From Pauljensenia sp902373545 (GTDB taxonomy: Bacteria; Actinomycetota; Actinomycetes; Actinomycetales; Actinomycetaceae): 13,180 nt of DNA. Under the pieces are notes generated by a model that was not told the origin of the DNA, did not search any database, and was given only the letters and a program-made list of their open reading frames with translations. The translations under genes were made by a program, and so were the position numbers. The number at the start of each line of letters is the position of its first letter. The stretch's first letter is position 1. Positions 6,325 to 12,412 of this stretch are shown here, one piece after another. The stretch covers positions 1 through 13,180 of the forward strand of contig NZ_JAPWAG010000040.1 in assembly GCF_041432775.1 (NCBI RefSeq), in the 5' to 3' direction.

Positions 6325-6429
6325 TCGCACGTAATTTAATTGGGTCAGTTTTTAGTTATGCGAGAAAACGTTGCAATTCCAACGCTGTGAATTCAATGTT
6401 TGAAATAGTGTTGAGGGAATTACGTGCGA
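6325..6429. repeat. AT-rich element bounded by a 12-bp perfect inverted repeat
   Basis: TCGCACGTAATT at 6325-6336 is the exact reverse complement of AATTACGTGCGA at 6418-6429. The 81 bases between are strikingly AT-rich for this genome and hold a small CGTTG-CAATTC-CAACG hairpin. The element sits between the 3' ends of two convergent genes. It could be a miniature mobile element or a protein-binding and termination region; no target-site duplication is visible at its edges. Confidence 0.6.
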
Positions 6430-6442
6430 CATTGTTGGGGAA

Positions 6443-7681
6443 CTATTCTCTAGGGCGGGTGCGGCGGGTCAGCCAGGCCGTGGCCGCGGTGGCTCCGCCG
6501 ACGGCGAGGGCGGCGGGCACGAGGATCGTGGGCCCCTGCGCGGTGAACTCGATGACCAGGATCAGGCCGGTGAAAGGCGCGTTCATGGACGCGCCGAGGA
6601 ACGCGGCGGCCCCGATGAAGGCGAAGGCGGCGACCTCGGACCCGGGCCACGCGGCGGCCCACGGCAGGCCGATGACGGCCCCAATGCCGGCGCCGAGTGC
6701 GACGGCGGGTGTGAGGACGCCGCCCCAGCCTCCGGCGCGGATCGTCAGGAAGGTTGTCAGCGTCTTGGCGGCGAGCACCAGCGCAGCGACGCCGAGGCCA
6801 GCCCCGGCCGCCCATGTCGCGTCGAATTGGGTCTGGGCACTGGCCTGCCCGTTGCCGAGCACCGAGGGGACCCACACGGCGATGACGCCAACGAGGAACG
6901 AGGCCATGGGAAGCGCCACGAGCAGTCGCCAGTCGCGGGGTCGGTCGGCACTGACGCGCGCGACGGCCTGCTTGAACGCCCACCCGGCGGCGCCGAGGAG
7001 GGGCCCGGCGAGGGCCGCGAAGACGGTCAGGGACAGGGACGGCGTGAAGGTGGGGACGCTGTAAAAGGGCGCAGGCCTCGTGAATCCCGTGGAGATGAGG
7101 ACGGCAATCGCGGACGTGCAGAAGGCGGGGGCGACCGCGCGCGCCGAGCGGGACACGAGGAGGATCTCGAGGGTGTAGATCGCGCCCGATAGGGGGATCG
7201 AGTAGACGGCGGCCAGGCCAGCGCCTGCGCCGCACGCGACGATGATGCGCCGGTCTTCGGGGGTCAGGCTGAGTCGGTCGGCGGCTGCGGCCGCGAAGGC
7301 GGCGGCCATTTCGCGCGGGGCGACCTCGCGTCCGACGGACGCGCCCAGGCTCACGATGATGATCTGGGTCAGGGCGTGCCAGGTGGCGCGGAGCGGAGGC
7401 ATTGGCGTGCCCCCCACGGCAGCAGATACGGATGTGATGGCCTTGTTGCGTCGGAAGAGGAGGAACCACGAGAGGGCGCCGATGAGTCCGCCGAGCGTGA
7501 GGACGAGGACGCGGCGCGTGGGGGAGACGGCGCTCGCGGCCTCCAGCAGGGTGCCCGTGTGCATGTCCCAGGCGAGGGCCTGGACCCAGTGGAGGATGTG
7601 CTTGCATGCGAGGCCAACGAGGCCTGCGATGACCCCGGTGGCCAGGGTTGCGACCGCAAGGCGACGGGTTGTCACGGGCAT
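6443..7681 (-). CDS. CLC-family chloride channel/antiporter-like membrane protein
   Basis: This 412-residue, strongly hydrophobic protein carries CLC-family signatures. VGGTPMPP (89-96) corresponds to the first selectivity motif. GREVAP (117-122) corresponds to GREGP, with gating glutamate E119. YTLEILL (169-175) has E172 near the internal proton-glutamate position. GGVLTPAVALGAG (320-332) corresponds to GxFxP. Retention of both glutamates favours proton-coupled exchange over a passive channel, but the anion is unknown and the usual GREGP is altered. No C-terminal CBS domains are present. The start is either ATG 7681 or GTG 7675; the latter overlaps the marR stop as GTGA, the classic coupled arrangement. 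The open frame continues to 8206, but only as a shadow of marR. It is probably co-transcribed with and regulated by the MarR protein upstream. Confidence 0.88.
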   Translation of the reverse strand: MPVTTRRLAVATLATGVIAGLVGLACKHILHWVQALAWDMHTGTLLEAASAVSPTRRVLVLTLGGLIGALSWFLLFRRNKAITSVSAAVGGTPMPPLRATWHALTQIIIVSLGASVGREVAPREMAAAFAAAAADRLSLTPEDRRIIVACGAGAGLAAVYSIPLSGAIYTLEILLVSRSARAVAPAFCTSAIAVLISTGFTRPAPFYSVPTFTPSLSLTVFAALAGPLLGAAGWAFKQAVARVSADRPRDWRLLVALPMASFLVGVIAVWVPSVLGNGQASAQTQFDATWAAGAGLGVAALVLAAKTLTTFLTIRAGGWGGVLTPAVALGAGIGAVIGLPWAAAWPGSEVAAFAFIGAAAFLGASMNAPFTGLILVIEFTAQGPTILVPAALAVGGATAATAWLTRRTRPRE

Positions 7682-8133
7682 GGGGTGTCGGCGTCGATGC
7701 GCGTGCTGACGCGGGTGAACAGTCCGGTGAGCATGTCGATTTCCTCGGGCGTGATGTCGTCGAGGAAGAGGCGGCGGATGACTTCGCGCTGGACGAGGGC
7801 GGCCTCGTCGAAGAGTTGCTTGCCGACCTCGGTCAGGAAGACGAGGCCTCCGCGTCCGTCGCCCTGACAGGGGCGGCGGGAGACGAGGCCGCGCGATTCG
7901 AGGCGCTTCATCGTGTGGGTGAGGCGCGAGCGCGAGAAGACGACTCTGTGCGCCAGGACGGAGGGGCGGATGCCAGCCTCGCCCGCGCGGTCGGTCATGA
8001 GGAGGACGGAGTATTCGGGCATGGAGAGGCCCGCTTGGCATTTGAGGGCGGCTTCGATGCGTTCGGTGAGGCGAGCCGTGGTGGTGAAGTAGAGCTCCCA
8101 TGCCGCCGCTCGGTGGTGGTGCGCTCCGCTCAC
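7672..8133 (-). CDS. MarR-family transcriptional regulator
   Basis: This 153-residue protein has MarR-family length and layout: an N-terminal dimerisation helix with WELYFTTTARLTERIEAAL (12-30), then a winged helix-turn-helix (about 38-105). The segment PSVLAHRVVFSRSRLTHTMK (57-76) holds the recognition helix. RLESRGLVSRRPCQGDGRGG (77-96) leads into the wing, and LTEVGK (100-105) matches the conserved LTEAG turn. Such dimers usually repress nearby genes until a ligand or oxidant releases them. C32 and C89 could be redox-sensitive, but this is only a possibility. The GTG start at 8133 is supported by GAGGAG 7 bases upstream. Its stop overlaps the start of the CLC gene, so the two form an operon. 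Confidence 0.9.
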   Translation of the reverse strand: MSGAHHHRAAAWELYFTTTARLTERIEAALKCQAGLSMPEYSVLLMTDRAGEAGIRPSVLAHRVVFSRSRLTHTMKRLESRGLVSRRPCQGDGRGGLVFLTEVGKQLFDEAALVQREVIRRLFLDDITPEEIDMLTGLFTRVSTRIDADTPCP

Positions 8134-8192
8134 GGTGTCTCCTCGGTTCTGTGTTGCTGGTCGAGGCCTCCCCAGCCTCAGGTCTGCTGACG

Positions 8193-8198
8193 AGTATA
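8193..8198 (-). promoter_or_regulatory. Candidate -10 element of the marR-clc operon
   Basis: Read on the minus strand this is TATACT, close to the TATAAT consensus, giving a leader of about 55 nt before the GTG at 8133. A good -35 is not visible, which would suit an activated or repressor-controlled promoter. Confidence 0.45.
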
Positions 8199-8205
8199 AC
8201 TTTCA

Positions 8206-8344
8206 ATTACCGATAGGTGTTGGTTGGTGCTATCTAACTCACGTTTAAGGTCGGAACAGAATAGTGAGAAATGGAGAGAATATTGAGCTATTCTAAATGT
8301 AATGAATTCCGCTGATGGTTGGAATGTGGAATTCTTGATCCCTC
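8206..8344. promoter_or_regulatory. AT-rich divergent control region between marR and lsr2
   Basis: This AT-rich spacer separates marR and lsr2, which are transcribed away from each other. It contains AGAATAG (8259-8265) and its complement CTATTCT (8289-8295), and two GAATTC palindromes (8305-8310 and 8329-8334). Lsr2 prefers AT-rich DNA, so self-regulation is plausible. I could not settle on one promoter for lsr2. Confidence 0.4.
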
Positions 8345-8358
8345 AGGAGGAATAGATC

Positions 8359-8688
8359 ATGAAGAAGACGACGAAGGTCGTGGAAGTTGTCGACGATTTC
8401 GACGGTTCGCCCGCCGATCAGACCGTGCGTTTCGCCTTTAATGGCGCCTCGTACGAGATTGATCTGAACCGCGAGCATTTCGAGGAATTCGCCGAGGCTA
8501 TTCAGCCCTACATTAAGGCTGGTCGTAAGGTTGGCTCGACCCGCCGCCGCGGCAATGCGGGTAACCCGAACCAGCGCCTCGAGAACGCGAAGATTCGCAC
8601 GTGGGCGCAGGCACAGGGCATGGATGTTTCTGATCGCGGTCGTATTCCCGCCCCGATCGTCGAGGCCTACCGTAAGGCGCATGCCTGA
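8359..8688 (+). CDS. lsr2: Lsr2 nucleoid-associated protein
   Basis: Lsr2 is the actinobacterial H-NS-like protein that coats AT-rich, often foreign, DNA and silences it. The 109-residue length is standard. The N-terminal dimerisation domain (about 1-60) has VRFAFNGASYEIDLNREH (23-40), and a basic linker STRRRGNAG (60-68) joins it to the DNA-binding domain. That domain ends in SDRGRIPAPIVEAYRKAH (91-108), where the RGR (93-95) inserts in the minor groove. AGGAGG (8345-8350) lies 8 bases before the ATG. The gene stands alone, with an AT-rich control region ahead and a long hairpin after it. The low-GC ATP-grasp island and AT-rich 6325-6429 element nearby are the sort of DNA it would bind; this link is inferred. 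Confidence 0.95.
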   Translation: MKKTTKVVEVVDDFDGSPADQTVRFAFNGASYEIDLNREHFEEFAEAIQPYIKAGRKVGSTRRRGNAGNPNQRLENAKIRTWAQAQGMDVSDRGRIPAPIVEAYRKAHA

Positions 8689-8695
8689 TCGATAC

Positions 8696-8741
8696 ACACT
8701 AATCGGGGGGTGCAGGATAACCTGCACCCCCCGATTAGTGT
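8696..8741. terminator. Bidirectional hairpin terminator, 21-bp perfect stem
   Basis: Bases 8696-8716 pair perfectly with 8721-8741 around a 4-base ATAA loop. The stem starts ACACTAATCGG and contains six consecutive G:C pairs. It lies between the convergent lsr2 and DUF3060 genes, 8 bases after one stop and 8 before the other, so it should end transcription from both sides. Confidence 0.9.
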
Positions 8742-8748
8742 TGCTGTC

Positions 8749-9249
8749 TCAGTCGCTCATAGAGACTTCGTTATTCGCGCCCATGTCGCTGACCTGGGGG
8801 GCGTTGCCCTTCTTGTACTCGATGGTGTTGTTCGAGCCGGTGAGGGACACGTGCTGCACGGACTCAACGTCGATGGCGTTGTTGGAGCCGGAAACGGTGA
8901 TCTCGGCGAGTGCGCCGCCGTCAATGTGGTTGTTGGAACCGTTGACGATGATCATGGTGGTGCCCGCGGGCACGGACACGTGCTCGTTGGACTCGTTGAC
9001 GGTCAGGGTGCCCGCGGCGTCCTGGGCGGCGGCCGTGGGAGCAGCCGCGGGGGCCTGGGAGGAGGGAGCGGGGGCCTCGCCGGTGCCCGCGGGGGCTCCG
9101 GAGGAGGAGCCAGCGGGCGCGGAGGTGGCGGCGGGCGCTGCGGGGGAAGAGGACTCGGCCGGGGCGGCGTTGTTCTGGGTGCAGCCGGTCAGGGCCAGGG
9201 CTGCCACGGCCACGGCGGCAGCGGCGGGGAGGAGGGACTTGATGGACAT
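8749..9249 (-). CDS. DUF3060-type lipoprotein with GSNN repeats
   Basis: This 166-residue protein has a lipoprotein signal peptide with lipobox LTGC and acylated C23. A low-complexity Ala/Pro/Ser linker (about 28-78) should cross the cell wall. The C-terminal domain has about five short repeats near residues 85, 103, 120, 138 and 156: NESNEHV, NGSNNHI, SGSNNAI, TGSNNTI and MGANNEV. The 17-18 residue period suggests stacked beta-strand turns like those of DUF3060 proteins; the biochemical role of that family is unknown to me. AAAGGGAG just upstream fixes the ATG at 9249. The gene starts 45 bases after the stop of the OmpA-type lipoprotein gene, so the two probably form an operon ending at the 21-bp hairpin. 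I infer a surface location. Confidence 0.85.
   Translation of the reverse strand: MSIKSLLPAAAAVAVAALALTGCTQNNAAPAESSSPAAPAATSAPAGSSSGAPAGTGEAPAPSSQAPAAAPTAAAQDAAGTLTVNESNEHVSVPAGTTMIIVNGSNNHIDGGALAEITVSGSNNAIDVESVQHVSLTGSNNTIEYKKGNAPQVSDMGANNEVSMSD
8764..8997 (-). repeat. Coding repeats, five GSNN-type units of 17-18 residues
   Basis: The units cover residues 85-162 of the DUF3060-type lipoprotein. The core is G-S-N-N followed by one residue and a hydrophobic residue; the first unit (NESNEHV) and last unit (MGANNEV) are divergent. Confidence 0.75.
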
Positions 9250-9294
9250 GGTGTCTCCCTTTCGTTGGATCGAGGTTAAACCTTGGTCAGGGTA

Positions 9295-10524
9295 CTAGAA
9301 AGCGGGGATGAAAATCTCGACGCGGCGGTTGAGGGCTCGTCCGGCGGGGTTGTCGGAACCGTCGGCGTTCTCGTTGGGGGCCACGGGCTTGGACTCGCCG
9401 TATCCGGTGGCGTCCATCGTTGCGGTGACGCCGTCCTTCTTTAGTTCGCCGGACACGGCGTTCGCGCGGGCTTCGGAGAGTTGCTGGTTGAAAGCCTCGT
9501 CGGAGACGGAATCGGTGTGGCCGTAGACGTGGGCGGCGGGCACCTTGGCGTTGGTGAGGACGGTGGCGAGCTTGCCCAGGGTTTGCGCGGCGTCGGCGCG
9601 GATGTCGGACTTGCCGAAGTCGAAGAGGACGCCGTCCTCCAGGGTAATGAGGGTGCCGCAGGATTCGACGGGCTTGAGGGATTCGACGGGCGGGAACTTG
9701 CCGAGCTTGGCGGCCTTGTCAACCTTCGGCGCGTCCTTGATGGTCTGGCCGTTGACCTGGGCGGTGCCGTCGCCGTTGTTGATGATGGTCAGGGACGGGC
9801 CCGTGTAGCTGCCGGTGCCGTCGCCGTTGTTGATGACGGTGACGGTGCGCGTGGTGTGCGTGCCGGAGCCGTCGCCGTTGTTGGTGATTGTCTCGCCGGA
9901 GGCGGTGTCGGTGTAGGTGCCCTGACCCTTGCCGTCCAGCGTGAAGGTCGTTGACGGGGTCGTGTAGGTGCCGGAGCCGTCGGCGTCGACGGTGATTGTG
10001 AGCATCGTCGTCATGTTCGTGTAGGTGCCCGAGCCGTCGCCCGCGTAGGTGATGGTCGTGGAGCCTTCGGTAATGACGCCGGAGCCGTCGCCGCCGTTGA
10101 CGACGGTGCTGCCCGCGGAGGAGGAGACGGCCGATCCGTCGCCGCCGAAGACCGTGGATCCCGAGATCAGGGACGAGCCATCGCACTTGGCGGGCGAGAC
10201 GGTCACGCCCTCGACGGAGGCCAGCTGCGAAGAGGCGGAATCGATGACGGCCTTGTCAGCGTTGGAGGCAAAGACGTCGATAGCGGGCAGGGAGAAGAGG
10301 GGGATTGGGGGGATTTCGCCGGGGCGGTATCCGGGGACCGTGGCCACGGACGAGGCCGTGGCTGAGGCGGTCGGGGTCGGCGTCGGGGCCTCGGTGGTTG
10401 CCTCGGGGGCGGGGGCGGGGGTGGCGTCTGCGTTCTTCGGCTTGGAGGATCCGCAGGCGCCCAGGGCGAGGGTGGCCGCGGTGATAACGGCGGCCGCTGT
10501 CAGGGTGCGTCGTGTGATGGTCAT
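9295..10524 (-). CDS. OmpA-type lipoprotein with internal GDGSG repeats
   Basis: This 409-residue protein begins with a lipoprotein signal ending LGAC (acylated C24), then a Pro/Thr/Ala linker (35-64). A central part (122-258) has eight degenerate repeats around G-D-G-S/T-G, such as TITNNGDGSGTHT and VINNGDGTGSYT. The C-terminus (about 292-409) is an OmpA-like peptidoglycan-binding domain: GVLFDFGKSDIRADA (298-312), YGHTDSVSDEAFNQQLSEAR (334-353), GYGESKP (374-380) and ALNRRVEIF (397-405). OmpA domains grip meso- or similar diamino acids of peptidoglycan, so this protein is probably anchored at both lipid and cell wall. Cysteines C114 and C289 flank the repeat region and could form a disulfide; this is inferred. 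It leads the operon containing the DUF3060-type gene. Confidence 0.9.
   Translation of the reverse strand: MTITRRTLTAAAVITAATLALGACGSSKPKNADATPAPAPEATTEAPTPTPTASATASSVATVPGYRPGEIPPIPLFSLPAIDVFASNADKAVIDSASSQLASVEGVTVSPAKCDGSSLISGSTVFGGDGSAVSSSAGSTVVNGGDGSGVITEGSTTITYAGDGSGTYTNMTTMLTITVDADGSGTYTTPSTTFTLDGKGQGTYTDTASGETITNNGDGSGTHTTRTVTVINNGDGTGSYTGPSLTIINNGDGTAQVNGQTIKDAPKVDKAAKLGKFPPVESLKPVESCGTLITLEDGVLFDFGKSDIRADAAQTLGKLATVLTNAKVPAAHVYGHTDSVSDEAFNQQLSEARANAVSGELKKDGVTATMDATGYGESKPVAPNENADGSDNPAGRALNRRVEIFIPAF
9751..10161 (-). repeat. Coding repeats, eight GDGSG units of 17-19 residues
   Basis: Cores start at residues 128, 145, 162, 181, 198, 217, 234 and 251 of the OmpA-type lipoprotein, giving intervals of 17 or 19 residues. 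The usual unit is T-x-T-I-x-N-x-G-D-G-S-G-T-Y-T; two units have lost the exact GDG (ADGSG and GKGQG). The DNA shows recurring GCCGTCGCCGTTGTTG-like blocks on the plus strand. Confidence 0.8.
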
Positions 10525-10570
10525 GGTTCAACCGTAGGGGAAAAATTAAGGGGCGCATACTGTTCGAGTA

Positions 10571-10576
10571 ATCATA
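10571..10576 (-). promoter_or_regulatory. Candidate -10 element of the lipoprotein operon
   Basis: The minus strand reads TATGAT here, about 47 bases before the OmpA-type gene start. The leader lacks a strong Shine-Dalgarno sequence and no clear -35 is seen. Confidence 0.4.
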
Positions 10577-10675
10577 TGAAGCATTGATTTTGTGCGGATC
10601 TCAGGGGGAAAGTGGGCGGGTGTTCAGGGGTTAATCAGGGGGACCCCCGGGACGCGGTGGGGGTGGGGAAACCGG

Positions 10676-10697
10676 GGACGAGGCCCCGGCCTCGTCC
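10676..10697. repeat. GGACGAGGC hairpin upstream of gpmA
   Basis: GGACGAGGC and GCCTCGTCC form a perfect 9-bp stem around a CCCG loop, in the spacer between the divergent lipoprotein operon and gpmA. A second small stem, TCACGC-TGTG-GCGTGA, follows at 10724-10739. The first shares its arms with hairpins at 3854-3877 and 11538-11572. Confidence 0.55.
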
Positions 10698-10790
10698 GTG
10701 GAAAAGAGCGAGGCGCGCGAGTCTCACGCTGTGGCGTGATCAACGACACGGAATGTAGGAGCTTGGCCTCGACTGTGGGAGAATAGAGAC

Positions 10791-11528
10791 ATGAGCTACA
10801 AACTGGTGCTGCTCCGCCACGGCGAGAGCGAATGGAATGCAAAGAACCTCTTCACCGGTTGGGTGGATGTTCCGCTGTCGGACAAGGGCCGCGCGGAGGC
10901 TACCCACGGTGGCGAGCTCCTCAAGGAAGCGGGCGTGACGCCCGACCTCCTGTTCACGTCGATGCTGCGTCGCGCCATCATGACCGCGAACCTCGCTCTC
11001 GACGCTGCCGATCGCCATTGGATCCCCGTTGAGCGCAACTGGCGCCTCAACGAGCGTCACTACGGTGCGCTCCAGGGTAAGAACAAGAAGGAAATCCGCG
11101 ACGAGTACGGCGAAGAGCAGTTCATGCTGTGGCGCCGTTCCTTCGACGTGGCCCCGCCCGCCATCGAGGCTGGCTCGGAGTTCTCGCAGGACACCGACCC
11201 GCGCTACGCCGGCGAGCCCGTCCCCATGAGCGAGTGCCTCAAGGACGTCATCGCGCGTCTGCTGCCCTACTGGGATGAGACCATCGTTCCCGCGATCAAG
11301 ACCGGCAAGACCGTCATGATCGCCGCGCACGGCAACTCCCTGCGCGCCATCGTCAAGCACCTGGATGAGATCTCCGACGAGGACATCGCCGGCGTCAACA
11401 TCCCCACCGGCATCCCGCTGGTGTACGAGCTCGACGAGGAGACCCTCAAGCCCATCAAGAAGGGCGGCACCTACCTGGATCCCGAGGCCGAGGCGAAGAT
11501 CGCCGCGGTCGCCAACCAGGGCAAGTGA
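10791..11528 (+). CDS. gpmA: 2,3-bisphosphoglycerate-dependent phosphoglycerate mutase
   Basis: GpmA interconverts 3- and 2-phosphoglycerate in glycolysis and gluconeogenesis in the cytosol. The 245-residue length is normal. LLRHGESEWN (7-16) holds R9 and the phosphorylated H10, FTGWVDVPLSDKG (21-33) binds substrate, and R60/R61 follow. E88 in LNERHYGALQGKNK (86-99) is the general acid/base, and AAHGNSLRAIVKHL (178-191) gives the second catalytic histidine H180. All key residues are present, and the long insert with the 100-130 segment marks the cofactor-dependent GpmA type rather than short phosphatase relatives. GGGAGA about 10 bases upstream may serve as ribosome-binding site. A wobble-containing 15-bp hairpin 9 bases after the stop makes it probably monocistronic. 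Confidence 0.97.
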   Translation: MSYKLVLLRHGESEWNAKNLFTGWVDVPLSDKGRAEATHGGELLKEAGVTPDLLFTSMLRRAIMTANLALDAADRHWIPVERNWRLNERHYGALQGKNKKEIRDEYGEEQFMLWRRSFDVAPPAIEAGSEFSQDTDPRYAGEPVPMSECLKDVIARLLPYWDETIVPAIKTGKTVMIAAHGNSLRAIVKHLDEISDEDIAGVNIPTGIPLVYELDEETLKPIKKGGTYLDPEAEAKIAAVANQGK

Positions 11529-11537
11529 GCTGAGCGT

Positions 11538-11572
11538 AGCCCTGGTCTCGTCTCATGGACGAGGCCAGGGCT
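11538..11572 (+). terminator. Hairpin terminator after gpmA
   Basis: A 15-bp stem with one G-U wobble (AGCCCTGGTCTCGTC against GACGAGGCCAGGGCT) closes a TCATG loop 9 bases after the gpmA stop. TTCGTC follows, without a long T-run. Confidence 0.8.
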
Positions 11573-11849
11573 TCGTCATGCCCGCGGGTGCGGTTCCCGG
11601 GCGGCCGGTGAGGGTCGTTCGCGGGGGGTGCTTGCCGCGGTGGGTGGCGCTCGCGGAGCTGGTGAAAAACCCGCTTGTGTGCGCAGTTCGCACACTGTGG
11701 TGGATTCCCTAAACCTGACCAGCTGATCGTGACCGGGGTCCCACGCTGAGGCTTATTGTGGTCCTGCTTGAAGCTGGTTTGTGTCGTTCCTCGAATGGGT
11801 GTAACGTAGGCCTTTCGCGCCGTCTCGGGGACATTCGTCAGGCAACTGG
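11573..11849. other. Intergenic stretch between gpmA and carD
   Basis: No convincing gene is seen. The stretch contains a perfect hairpin, GTGTGCG-CAGTT-CGCACAC (11677-11695), that could be an operator or part of an RNA structure. The carD promoter lies at its right edge. Open frames here have unnatural composition. Confidence 0.5.
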
Positions 11850-11855
11850 TAGAAT
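11828..11855 (+). promoter_or_regulatory. Candidate carD promoter
   Basis: TAGAAT at 11850-11855 is a good -10, with GGGACA at 11828-11833 as partial -35 and a 16-base spacer. Transcription would begin near 11862, leaving a leader of about 30 nt that contains the AGGAG ribosome-binding site. Confidence 0.5.
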
Positions 11856-11893
11856 AGGTCGTGCTATCCACGCAAGCATCCAGGAGACTATCC

Positions 11894-12412
11894 ATGTCGT
11901 TCGAAATCGGTCAGACGGTCGTCTACCCGCACCACGGCGCAGCCACGATCGAAGAGGTCATGACGCGCACTATTCGTGGTGAAGAGCGAACCTACCTCAA
12001 GCTGCGCGTGAACCAGGGCGATCTTGAGATTCAGGTCCCCGCCGAGAACGTTGACCTGGTCGGCGTTCGCGACATTGTCGACGAGGACGGCCTGGAGGAA
12101 GTTCTCGCCGTCCTGCGCGCCCCCTACGTTGAGGAGCCCACGAACTGGTCGCGTCGTTTCAAGGCGAACCAGGAGAAGATTGCGACCGGCGATATCGTGA
12201 AGGTCGCCGAGGTCGTGCGCGACCTGACGCGTCGCGATGATCTGAAGAAGCTGTCCACGGGCGAGAAGCGCATGCTGACGAAGGCGCGCGGTATCCTCAC
12301 CTCCGAGCTGGCTCTGGCGCGCAACATCGACAAGACGGTCGCCGCTGAGCGCCTTGACGCCGTCCTGGCGGAGGGCCGCATCGAGATCGATGACGATGCC
12401 GCCGCTGAGTGA
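11894..12412 (+). CDS. carD: CarD-family RNA polymerase-binding transcription factor
   Basis: CarD binds the RNA polymerase beta subunit and the upstream edge of the transcription bubble, stabilising open complexes at rRNA and many other promoters. The 172-residue protein has the Tudor-like polymerase-interaction domain (1-60; VVYPHHGAATIEEV 9-22, R25) and the helical DNA-binding domain, with the key tryptophan W85 in EEPTNWSRRFKANQEK (80-95) and a basic GEKRMLTKAR segment (123-132). Compared with the mycobacterial protein as I remember it, R25 and W85 align exactly but R47 is Q47. The ATG at 11894 is chosen over an in-frame upstream start (11861) because AGGAG lies 7 bases before it and the domain starts there. 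The gene overlaps ispD. Confidence 0.96.
   Translation: MSFEIGQTVVYPHHGAATIEEVMTRTIRGEERTYLKLRVNQGDLEIQVPAENVDLVGVRDIVDEDGLEEVLAVLRAPYVEEPTNWSRRFKANQEKIATGDIVKVAEVVRDLTRRDDLKKLSTGEKRMLTKARGILTSELALARNIDKTVAAERLDAVLAEGRIEIDDDAAAE

Noticed and set aside
7682..8206. N-terminal 175-codon extension of the CLC frame
   Set aside because: It is marR read in a different frame, rich in Pro/Arg/His; the membrane protein begins at 7681 or 7675.
9481..9954. 157-codon plus-strand ORF rich in Gly, Val and Asp
   Set aside because: Complement of the OmpA lipoprotein repeats; its regularity comes from those repeats.
9751..10161. Regularly spaced repeats resembling a CRISPR array
   Set aside because: Units are degenerate, in frame, and encode the GDGSG repeats of a lipoprotein; there are no unique spacers.
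11677..11695. GTGTGCG-CAGTT-CGCACAC as a LexA or other known operator
   Set aside because: The sequence does not fit the actinobacterial LexA pattern I know; kept only as an unassigned hairpin.
11455..11895. 146-codon minus-strand ORF between gpmA and carD
   Set aside because: Covers the gpmA terminator and carD promoter, has unnatural composition, and starts at the carD ribosome-binding region.
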